Source of the DNA: an uncultured bacterium
Lineage (GTDB): Bacteria > Spirochaetota > Brevinematia > DTOW01
NCBI GenBank assembly: GCA_937928175.1
Contig: CALFVP010000082.1
Location: forward strand, 1 to 9,388
DNA length: 9,388 nt
Direction: 5' to 3'
Each line of letters starts with the position of its first letter. The stretch's first letter is position 1. Made by a program: the position numbers and the translations under genes. Positions 1 to 5,473 of this stretch are shown in pieces. Below the pieces are notes generated by a model. That model was not told the origin of the DNA, ran no database searches, and worked only from the letters and a program-made list of their open reading frames with translations.

Positions 1-104
1 TCAAAAAACTCTTTGTAAGATTTTATACTTTCTAGGTTTACGTAAATTAGTAAGTTTGAACTATTTGAGATAATTCTGTACTTTTGGTTTATGTTACTTT
101 CCAT
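1..104 (-). CDS. Unrecognised protein, N-terminal fragment (runs off left edge)
   Basis: A reading frame opens at an ATG whose first base is position 104 and stays open to base 1, giving 34 whole codons plus two bases. The peptide begins MESNINQKYRII and continues NSSNLLIYVNLES, then becomes Lys/Tyr/Phe rich. I do not recognise a family in so short a piece; it shows no signal peptide. Its reality is supported by a near-consensus minus-strand promoter (113-141) whose predicted start point falls only 2-3 bases before the ATG, and by the Lys/Asn/Ile-rich composition shared with the other minus-strand genes here. There is no Shine-Dalgarno sequence, so the mRNA may be leaderless. The function is unknown and the C-terminus lies outside the window. 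Confidence 0.6.
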   Translation of the reverse strand, partial: MESNINQKYRIISNSSNLLIYVNLESIKSYKEFF

Positions 105-106
105 AG

Positions 107-118
107 TATAATATTATA
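107..118. repeat. 12-bp perfect palindrome giving TATAAT on both strands
   Basis: TATAATATTATA reads the same on both strands, so each strand has a perfect -10 hexamer: plus 107-112 and minus 118-113. The minus-strand hexamer has an excellent -35 partner 17 bases away. The plus-strand hexamer has only TTGGTT (84-89, 17-base spacer), a 3/6 match. This may be a shared -10 bidirectional promoter, or the symmetry may be by chance in AT-rich DNA. The plus direction would give a transcript starting near 119 that runs towards ilvD. Confidence 0.5.
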
Positions 119-141
119 GGAATGGGGTATAGTTATCTCAA
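113..141 (-). promoter_or_regulatory. Sigma-70-type promoter of the left-edge minus-strand gene
   Basis: Read on the minus strand, TTGAGA (141-136, one mismatch to TTGACA) is followed by a 17-base spacer and a perfect TATAAT (118-113). Transcription would begin near 106-107, two or three bases before the ATG at 104. Box quality and spacing make this one of the two best promoters in the window. The start point is inferred, not measured. Confidence 0.65.
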
Positions 142-175
142 GAAGTTTAAAATGGCTTTAAGGTTATTTTACGTT

Positions 176-203
176 TTGATATTTTTGAATATGTATTTAT
201 ATT
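176..203 (+). promoter_or_regulatory. Probable ilvD promoter
   Basis: TTGATA (176-181, five of six matches to TTGACA) and TATATT (198-203, five of six to TATAAT) are separated by 16 bases. Transcription would begin near 210, leaving a 5' leader of about 26 bases before the ilvD ATG. The same TATATT -10 occurs in the thiC promoter. I see no T-box, leader terminator or other BCAA-responsive RNA in the leader. Confidence 0.5.
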
Positions 204-225
204 TAATTTAAACTTACCAAGTATA

Positions 226-230
226 GGGGG
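226..230 (+). promoter_or_regulatory. ilvD ribosome binding site, GGGGG type
   Basis: Five G residues sit 5 bases before the ATG at 236. They replace the usual GGAGG and would pair with the CCUCC anti-Shine-Dalgarno through one G-U wobble. The same G-run precedes murI (1985-1989), and a four-G version precedes cstA (7771-7774). Confidence 0.6.
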
Positions 231-235
231 TTTTT

Positions 236-1894
236 ATGATAAGTGACAGGGTAAAAAACGGTATTATTAGGGCACCTAACAGAAGTTTGATAAAGGCTTG
301 TGGGTATACTGATGAAGAGATAAAGAAACCGTTTATTGGTATTGTTAATTCTTTTACTGAGATTGTTCCTGGGCATATTCATTTAAGGAATCTTGCCGAA
401 GCTGTTAAGAAAGGAGTTTATGCGGGTGGTGGTACTCCTTTTGAGTTTAATGTTATTGCTATAGATGATGGTATTGCAATGGGACATGAAGGTATGAAGT
501 ATTCTCTACCTTCTAGGGAACTTATAGCTGACAGTGTTGAATCGATGGCAAAGGCTCATGCGTTTGATGGACTTGTTTTGATAACTTCTTGTGATAAGAT
601 TGTTCCTGGAATGCTTATAGGGGCTGTAAGGTTGAATATACCTTTTATTGTCTTAACGGGTGGACCAATGTTACCAGGAGAGCTTGAAGGTAATAAGTAC
701 GATTTAATAGATGTTTTTGAAGCTGTTGGTAAATATGAAGTTGGTGCTATAACTGAAGAGGAGATTTATAAGTTAGAAAGTTATGCTTGTCCTGGTGCTG
801 GTAGTTGTGCTGGAATGTTTACTGCAAACAGTATGGCTTGTATAAGTGAAGCTTTGGGAATTACTTTACCTTACGGTGCTACTATACCTGCTGTTGAAGC
901 TGAAAGAGTTAGGTTTGCTAAAATTGTAGGACAAAAAATAGTTGAACTTGTCAATAAAGATTTGAAACCTAAGGATATACTTACAAAAGAGGCTTTTGAA
1001 AATGCTATAATGGTAGATCTTGCTTTGGGAGGATCGACCAATACTATATTACATCTTTTAGCAATTGCTCATGAAGTTGAACCTGGGTTTATTACTCTTG
1101 ACGATTTCGATAGGCTAAGTAGTGAAGTACCTCATATTGCTTCTCTTAGACCAGGAGGTAAGTACTACATGTCAGATTTGCATAGAGCTGGTGGAATACC
1201 TGCTGTTATGAAAGTTTTGGAAGGTAAGATTAGAAAAGATGCCAAAACTGTTAGTGGCAAGACTATGGGTGAAATTATTTCTTCGGTTAAGTATATAAAT
1301 CATGAAGTTATAAGGCCTGTTGATGATCCTGTGCATAAGGAAGCAGGACTTAGAATTTTAAGAGGTAGTTTAGCGCCAGATGGTGCTGTTGTTAAAATAG
1401 GTGCAGTTTCACCTAAAATGTATAAGCACGAAGGACCAGCTAGAGTTTTTGATTCTGAGGAAGATGCTATAAAAGCTATTCTTTCTAAGAAAATAAACCC
1501 TGGTGATGTTGTTATTATAAGGTATGAAGGACCTTCTGGTGGACCTGGTATGAGAGAAATGCTTTCTCCCACTTCTGCTATTGTTGGTATGGGACTTAGT
1601 GATAGTGTTGCACTTATTACCGATGGTAGGTTTAGTGGTGGTACTAGAGGACCTTGTATTGGACACGTTTCACCTGAAGCTATGTCTGGAGGACCTATCG
1701 CTCTGGTTAAAGAAGGAGATATAATAAGCATTGATATGATCGCTAAAAGAGTTGATATAAAAGTTTCTGAGGAAGAACTTGAAAAAAGAAGAAAAGAGTG
1801 GAAAAAACCAGAACCTAAGGTAAAACACGGTTATCTAGCTAGATACTCTAAGATTGTTTCATCTGCCGATAAAGGTGCTGTTGTTAATTACTAA
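236..1894 (+). CDS. ilvD: Dihydroxy-acid dehydratase
   Basis: This enzyme dehydrates 2,3-dihydroxy-isovalerate and 2,3-dihydroxy-3-methylvalerate to the 2-keto acids that precede valine, leucine and isoleucine; it is cytoplasmic. The 552-residue length is normal for the IlvD/Edd family. Visible motifs include NSFTEIVPGHIHL (38-50), an Asp pair in IDDGIAMGH (76-84), SCDK (118-121) with iron-sulfur ligand Cys119 and the conserved Lys121, CPGAGSC (185-191) with ligand Cys191, the metal-binding Glu441 in MREM, and the active-site loop DGRFSGGTRG (463-472). The PGH rather than PCN motif at 45-47 resembles the oxygen-sensitive [4Fe-4S] E. coli-type enzyme, as far as I recall the family. The start is fixed by the GGGGG ribosome binding site 5 bases upstream. 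No other ilv or leu gene is in view, so it appears to be transcribed alone or with murI 99 bases downstream. Confidence 0.97.
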   Translation: MISDRVKNGIIRAPNRSLIKACGYTDEEIKKPFIGIVNSFTEIVPGHIHLRNLAEAVKKGVYAGGGTPFEFNVIAIDDGIAMGHEGMKYSLPSRELIADSVESMAKAHAFDGLVLITSCDKIVPGMLIGAVRLNIPFIVLTGGPMLPGELEGNKYDLIDVFEAVGKYEVGAITEEEIYKLESYACPGAGSCAGMFTANSMACISEALGITLPYGATIPAVEAERVRFAKIVGQKIVELVNKDLKPKDILTKEAFENAIMVDLALGGSTNTILHLLAIAHEVEPGFITLDDFDRLSSEVPHIASLRPGGKYYMSDLHRAGGIPAVMKVLEGKIRKDAKTVSGKTMGEIISSVKYINHEVIRPVDDPVHKEAGLRILRGSLAPDGAVVKIGAVSPKMYKHEGPARVFDSEEDAIKAILSKKINPGDVVIIRYEGPSGGPGMREMLSPTSAIVGMGLSDSVALITDGRFSGGTRGPCIGHVSPEAMSGGPIALVKEGDIISIDMIAKRVDIKVSEEELEKRRKEWKKPEPKVKHGYLARYSKIVSSADKGAVVNY

Positions 1895-1910
1895 AAAATT
1901 AAAAAACTTT

Positions 1911-1964
1911 TGTTTAACTTGTGCTTTGCATATGATGAATTTTTACTAAAATAAAAGTTAAACA
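1911..1964. repeat. 10-bp inverted repeat between ilvD and murI
   Basis: TGTTTAACTT (1911-1920) is the exact reverse complement of AAGTTAAACA (1955-1964), with 34 bases between the arms. The loop is long and no T-run follows, so it does not look like an intrinsic terminator. The right arm would fall around the start of a murI transcript beginning near 1959. A dimeric regulator site, or a chance repeat in AT-rich DNA, are both possible. Confidence 0.4.
1925..1952 (+). promoter_or_regulatory. Weak candidate murI promoter
   Basis: TTTGCA (1925-1930, four of six matches) lies 16 bases before TAAAAT (1947-1952, five of six). The predicted start near 1959 gives a leader of about 35 bases. The same TAAAAT -10 is seen for cstA. 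The -35 box is poor, and readthrough from ilvD is an alternative because no terminator is visible between the two genes. Confidence 0.3.
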
Positions 1965-1984
1965 TTAGTATTTCTAAAATTATC

Positions 1985-1989
1985 GGGGG
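1985..1989 (+). promoter_or_regulatory. murI ribosome binding site, GGGGG type
   Basis: A run of five G residues lies 4 bases (TAAG) before the ATG at 1994 and fixes that start. It is the same non-canonical G-run used before ilvD. Confidence 0.6.
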
Positions 1990-1993
1990 TAAG

Positions 1994-2803
1994 ATGGATA
2001 GAAGACCTATAGGTGTTTTCGATTCAGGTGTTGGTGGATTAACAGTATTTAAACAAATAAAAAAGTTCCTTAAAGATGAGTCTGTTGTTTACTTGGGTGA
2101 TACTAAACACTTGCCTTACGGTGATAAATCCAAAGAAGCTATAATAAGGTTTTCAGTAGAGAACGCTAAATTTCTTGTAAAACATGATGTAAAAGCTATA
2201 GTTGTTGCTTGTAATTCTGCTTCCTCTGTTGCTGTTGAAACACTTAGAGAGATGTTTAAAATACCTATAATTGATGTTATTGAACCTACCGTTGAATGTA
2301 TTTCTAAAAATCCACCTAGTAGTGTACTTATAATAGGTACTATAAGAACTATATCATCGGGAGTTTTTGCTAAAAAAGTATCTTCTATTAGTAAAGATAT
2401 TAGAGTTTTTGGTAAAGCTTGTCCGCTTTTTGTACCTTTTGTTGAAGAAGGAGCATTTATTGATAAGTCAACCTATCTTTACAAGTCTCTCCAAAGTGCT
2501 ATTGCTTACTACTTAGAAGAGTTTAAAGGTAGTGTAAATAGTATAGTTTTGGGGTGTACTCATTACCCTTTGATAAAAAGTGAAATACTTGATTTTATGG
2601 GAGATGTTAACCTAATTGATTCTGGTGAATGTGCTGTAAATAAACTTTACTGTATTCTTAAGCAAAAGAATTTACTTTCTGACGGTGAAGGTAGGTTTGA
2701 AAAATTTTTTGTTACTGATTTGTCCGAAAAAACTAAGCAGGTTGCTGAAATTATATTGGGTAACGGTATTACCATTGAAGAGGTTTATATATCTGATTTT
2801 TAA
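1994..2803 (+). CDS. murI: Glutamate racemase
   Basis: MurI interconverts L- and D-glutamate without a cofactor and supplies D-Glu for the peptidoglycan stem peptide; it is cytoplasmic. The 269-residue length is typical. The N-terminal motif GVFDSGVGGLTV (7-18) carries the substrate-contacting Asp10 and Ser11. YLGDTKHLPYG (33-43) is the second family signature. The two catalytic cysteines are visible: Cys73 in VACNSAS and Cys188 in LGCTHYPL, with His190 beside the latter. Glu152 in the EEGAF segment is also conserved in the family. The two half-domains that share the active site are both intact. The gene follows ilvD by 99 bases and ends directly against the stop codon of the convergent TPR gene, leaving no room for a terminator between them. 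Confidence 0.97.
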   Translation: MDRRPIGVFDSGVGGLTVFKQIKKFLKDESVVYLGDTKHLPYGDKSKEAIIRFSVENAKFLVKHDVKAIVVACNSASSVAVETLREMFKIPIIDVIEPTVECISKNPPSSVLIIGTIRTISSGVFAKKVSSISKDIRVFGKACPLFVPFVEEGAFIDKSTYLYKSLQSAIAYYLEEFKGSVNSIVLGCTHYPLIKSEILDFMGDVNLIDSGECAVNKLYCILKQKNLLSDGEGRFEKFFVTDLSEKTKQVAEIILGNGITIEEVYISDF

Positions 2804-3463
2804 TTACTTTTCTATGTCTTCAAGTGATGTATCTTCAAGTATTTTTTGTTCACCTTTTATCTCAATTCCGTTTTTTACACCTTCTATTAAAGATTCAATA
2901 TCTAAAGATTCTCCTTTTGCTTCTAGTAATATTTCTGGTATTGCGTTTGTTCCATGCTCTTTTAGAAGTGATAGTGCTTTTCGGATGTTCTCTGATTCTT
3001 CACCGTTTGGTGAGAGTTCTAGGTATTTTTCCCAAAGATTTATAGTTGTGTTAATATCTATAACTCTTAATGCAGACATTCCACCAAACCAGTATGTCTT
3101 ACTAAACTTTGGATACTTGTTTATAACCGATATGAAATAGTTTAAAGAATTAGTAAAATCTTTTATAGCATAGTATGAATAAGCTAAATTAAATTCAAAT
3201 ACCCATTCTTTTTTGCTTATTAGTGTAGCATTTTTAAATATTTCTATTGCCTTTTTGTAATCTCCAGTTGCTAGGTAAGTATTACCTAACATTAGTAAAA
3301 TTTCATCGTTTGTTGTTGTTTTTATGATTTTTTCAAGAGACATTTTAGCAAGCTCAAAGTTTCCCGAAAAGTAGTAATTTTTAGCTTTTTCAAAAAGTTC
3401 GTTACTGAAAGATGGTTGTGCTAAATATAGAATAATTGTAATTACTAAGATTTTACTTCTCAT
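2804..3463 (-). CDS. Exported TPR-repeat protein
   Basis: This 219-residue protein begins with a short basic start and a hydrophobic stretch (about 4-16) ending QPSFS at 20, a plausible signal peptidase I site. There is no lipobox cysteine, so it is probably periplasmic or membrane-tethered rather than a lipoprotein. Residues about 21-156 look like four tandem tetratricopeptide repeats, for example AKNYYFSGNFELAKMSLEKI (27-46), LGNTYLATGDYKKAIEIFKN (59-78) and LAYSYYAIKDFTNSLNYF (93-110). The rest (157-219) is acidic and Lys/Glu rich, with no recognised domain. TPRs bind other proteins; the partner is unknown. It lies 39 bases downstream of the LtaS-like gene on the same strand with no promoter evident between them, so the two probably form an operon and it may assist envelope assembly. 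No clear ribosome binding site precedes the ATG; only GGA lies immediately before it. Confidence 0.85.
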   Translation of the reverse strand: MRSKILVITIILYLAQPSFSNELFEKAKNYYFSGNFELAKMSLEKIIKTTTNDEILLMLGNTYLATGDYKKAIEIFKNATLISKKEWVFEFNLAYSYYAIKDFTNSLNYFISVINKYPKFSKTYWFGGMSALRVIDINTTINLWEKYLELSPNGEESENIRKALSLLKEHGTNAIPEILLEAKGESLDIESLIEGVKNGIEIKGEQKILEDTSLEDIEK

Positions 3464-3502
3464 TCCAGTTTTAATATACGGAATAATGTGGAGTTTTTCA
3501 AG

Positions 3503-5206
3503 TTATTTTTTAGTTAAATTCGTAATTACTTTAAAGTTTATTCCTTCGATTATTTTAGATTTTTCAATGTTTTCTCCTAAGAAGAATACTGTTTCTTTCT
3601 TGGGGTAAGGTATAATTATTTCTCCTTTTGATTTGATTTTCCCTTTTACTTTTGATATTTCTAGTATTGTTGGAGCTATATCAAGTTGTGATACAGGTGA
3701 AGGTATAATTTTACTTCTTTTAAGACCTATTATGAAAAGTGGTACTATTTCCATTATTTTGTTATCATTTAAGTATGATACTGACCTTTTGTAGTATTCA
3801 CTATCTTGGACTGATGAATGATGATCTCCAAAGATTGCTATTAATGTATTTGGTATTTCTTTTTCTACAAATTTTACAAAGTTTGATAGTATTTTATCTA
3901 CGTAATTCATTGAGTTAAAGTAGTTTTTTGTTATTTCATCTTGTATATCGTTGAATATTTCGTTTGTGTAGTAATTTTTTACAAATGTGAATGGTCCGTG
4001 GCTTGACATTGTTATTATGTATATGAAAAAATTAGTATTTTTCAGTGTTTTTAGTTGTTTTTTTATGTACTCAAACGTATCTTCGTCACTTGCTCCCCAT
4101 CCTTTTTCTTCTAGTTTCATCTCTTCGATACCGAAGAATTCGTCAAAACCCATTTTCTTGTAACTTTCTTTTCTTCCGAAAAATGAGGATCTATTGTTGT
4201 GGAATGCGTATGTTACGTAGTTGTTGCTTTTGAAAACTTTTGCTATTGAGTTAGGATAGTTTTTCCAGTATCTTATAGATGGTATATCTTTTAAAGGGTG
4301 TAATGAGTTTATTACTGCGAATTCTGCATCTGATGAATAACCAGCAAAATGGTACGATACAACTATTGGAAAAAAAATTGAGTTTGTTGTTAGTGTTCTT
4401 AAAAATGGTGTTACTGGTTTTCCTTTGTAATCTGTTGTTAGTATTGATGAGTCTAAGCTTTCAACTTGGATTAGTATAACGTTTCTTTTTGTATTTCCAT
4501 TGAATTTTATTTCTTGTCCATAATCTATGTTTTTGTATATTTCTTTTTCTTTTACAATGTAATAAAGATCAAGAAAATTGACAAATACTGTTCCGTACTT
4601 ACTTATTATTTCCTTTTCTTCTCTTAGTGAAAAAAGACATTTTTCGTTGAAAATAGTATTTATTGTTCCTTCACCTTTGATATTTAGTATTAACTCTGAT
4701 GTTACTAAAACTAGTATAAACAATGCCCAAGTGACTTTTAGTTCTTTTGATTTTAGTAGGTTGTTTACATTTTTAAATGTGTTTTTCCTTACTATTAAAA
4801 TGAAAGGTACTATATCTATTAGTATTATAGAAAATTTTGATATCCATCCTACAGCATTTACTGCCGATAAAAATGATATTCCTTCGTTTACGCTTGAAAA
4901 ATTCGTTTCTAGATGAAATAGAAAATTTAGTATATGGAAGTAATTGTTAAAGTACAAAAAGTATACGGAATTCAGTAATATCCAAAAATCTTCTATGAAG
5001 AAGAAAAGTATTAGTAATACCTTGTTTTTTAGGAGTATGTAGTAAATTATGTAACCTGTTAGAGTTAAACTGATTATTTTTGTTGGATGAATTGGTATAG
5101 ATATTGAGTTTAGGAATACTGTAAACTTTACTGATCTTAGTATTATGAATAGTAATAAGATAGTTATTGTAAGTAGTTTGTTTGAGTTAGAAGGTAAGAT
5201 TCTCAT
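3503..5206 (-). CDS. LTA-synthase-like membrane sulfatase-fold transferase
   Basis: This 567-residue protein has about five N-terminal hydrophobic helices (roughly 10-33, 42-60, 62-85, 108-140, 157-176) and then an extracytoplasmic alkaline-phosphatase/sulfatase domain (about 240-535). This is the architecture of lipoteichoic acid synthases, which move phosphoglycerol from phosphatidylglycerol to a glycolipid or polymer. Metal-site candidates are Glu249 in LIQVESLD, Ser291 in GYSSDAEF, and Asp461-His462 in FGDHHS. His403 in SSHGPF and Arg345 match substrate-contact positions, followed by KMGFDEFF and SDEDTFEYI (373-381). Two departures stand out. The catalytic Thr of LtaS (KTSDAE) appears as Ser291, and the Trp of its substrate motif (FWNR) appears as Phe343 (FFGR). 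It may instead modify another glycan or lipid with phosphoglycerol. I see no glycolipid synthase nearby. No Shine-Dalgarno precedes the ATG. The downstream TPR gene probably shares its transcript. Confidence 0.85.
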   Translation of the reverse strand: MRILPSNSNKLLTITILLLFIILRSVKFTVFLNSISIPIHPTKIISLTLTGYIIYYILLKNKVLLILFFFIEDFWILLNSVYFLYFNNYFHILNFLFHLETNFSSVNEGISFLSAVNAVGWISKFSIILIDIVPFILIVRKNTFKNVNNLLKSKELKVTWALFILVLVTSELILNIKGEGTINTIFNEKCLFSLREEKEIISKYGTVFVNFLDLYYIVKEKEIYKNIDYGQEIKFNGNTKRNVILIQVESLDSSILTTDYKGKPVTPFLRTLTTNSIFFPIVVSYHFAGYSSDAEFAVINSLHPLKDIPSIRYWKNYPNSIAKVFKSNNYVTYAFHNNRSSFFGRKESYKKMGFDEFFGIEEMKLEEKGWGASDEDTFEYIKKQLKTLKNTNFFIYIITMSSHGPFTFVKNYYTNEIFNDIQDEITKNYFNSMNYVDKILSNFVKFVEKEIPNTLIAIFGDHHSSVQDSEYYKRSVSYLNDNKIMEIVPLFIIGLKRSKIIPSPVSQLDIAPTILEISKVKGKIKSKGEIIIPYPKKETVFFLGENIEKSKIIEGINFKVITNLTKK

Positions 5207-5237
5207 TTTTGGTTAATTATGAAGTCGGTTTTTGTTT

Positions 5238-5259
5238 TCTTTCTAATTCTTTAGAAAGA
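5238..5259. repeat. 9-bp inverted repeat in the LtaS-like/thiC intergenic region
   Basis: TCTTTCTAA (5238-5246) and TTAGAAAGA (5251-5259) are perfect reverse complements separated by TTCT. The site lies 32 bases upstream of the minus-strand LtaS-like ATG and 65 bases upstream of the thiC -35 box. It has only two G-C pairs per arm and no following T-run on either strand, so a protein-binding site or weak mRNA hairpin in the minus-strand leader fits better than a terminator. Chance occurrence is possible. Confidence 0.4.
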
Positions 5260-5324
5260 TTGGAAAAAGTAAGGAAAGGTTTAAGTATTTTGGATGAAGG
5301 TGTGGTAGAGTTTACATTTTTATC

Positions 5325-5353
5325 TTGACATTTGGGTTTATTGTGATTATATT
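5325..5353 (+). promoter_or_regulatory. Strong sigma-70-type promoter of the thiC leader
   Basis: A perfect TTGACA (5325-5330) is followed by exactly 17 bases and TATATT (5348-5353, one mismatch). Transcription should start near 5360, about a dozen bases before the conserved TPP aptamer core. The thiC leader would be about 114 bases long and consist almost entirely of the riboswitch. Confidence 0.75.
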
Positions 5354-5370
5354 TTAAGGAAAGGATCTGG

Positions 5371-5467
5371 AGCACGGGGGAGGTGGGGGCTAACCTGCCT
5401 GAGAACCTTGTTTTTTTGCCACAGGGGACCCTTTGAACCTGATCCAGGTAATTCTGGCGTAGGGAGG
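5371..5467 (+). ncRNA. TPP riboswitch (THI-box) controlling thiC
   Basis: The RNA binds thiamine pyrophosphate and represses thiamine genes. The conserved parts appear in order. GGGGG (5376-5380) forms the 5' strand of P2. AGGT and ACCT (5381-5384, 5393-5396) close P3. The pyrimidine-binding element CTGAGA lies at 5399-5404. ACCCTTTGAACCTGATC (5428-5444) follows. CCAG/CTGG (5444-5447, 5454-5457) forms P5. The last conserved element is GCGTAGGGA (5457-5465). The final GGGAGG is also the thiC Shine-Dalgarno, so ligand binding should hide it directly and block translation initiation; I see no terminator hairpin and T-run. A conventional P1 stem is not evident, since bases flanking the core on the two sides do not pair well. 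AACCT at 5392-5396 and at 5404-5408 can each pair with AGGTT (5465-5469), giving candidate alternative structures. Confidence 0.93.
5463..5467 (+). promoter_or_regulatory. thiC ribosome binding site embedded in the riboswitch
   Basis: A perfect GGAGG stands 6 bases (all T) before the ATG at 5474. It overlaps the last conserved bases of the TPP aptamer. It settles the thiC start against an in-frame TTG at 5408, which would lie inside the aptamer. Confidence 0.85.
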
Positions 5468-5473
5468 TTTTTT

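Noticed and set aside
105..235. T-box or other amino-acid-sensing RNA in front of ilvD
   Set aside because: I could not find a T-box core sequence, specifier hairpin or terminator in the leader.
1300..1731. Long open frame on the minus strand inside ilvD (and another at 1409-1666)
   Set aside because: It is the antisense shadow of a conserved enzyme; the translation is Ser/Pro/Ile low-complexity with no motif, and no promoter or ribosome site supports it.
2818..2840. Direct repeat CTTCAAGT at 2818 and 2833 just past murI
   Set aside because: It is explained by repeated codons for a Leu-Glu-Asp run at the acidic C-terminus of the TPR protein.
2685..3140. Plus-strand open frame of 151 codons spanning the murI end and the TPR gene
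   Set aside because: It overlaps two well-supported genes in other frames; its Ser/Phe-rich translation is the reverse-complement shadow of the TPR protein.
4578..4916. Plus-strand frames inside the LtaS-like gene (also 4045-4233 and 4279-4479)
   Set aside because: These are shadows of a gene with intact family motifs on the minus strand, with no start signals of their own.
5408..5473. N-terminal extension of ThiC from TTG 5408
   Set aside because: The extra 22 codons are the translated TPP aptamer; GGAGG at 5463-5467 points to the ATG at 5474.
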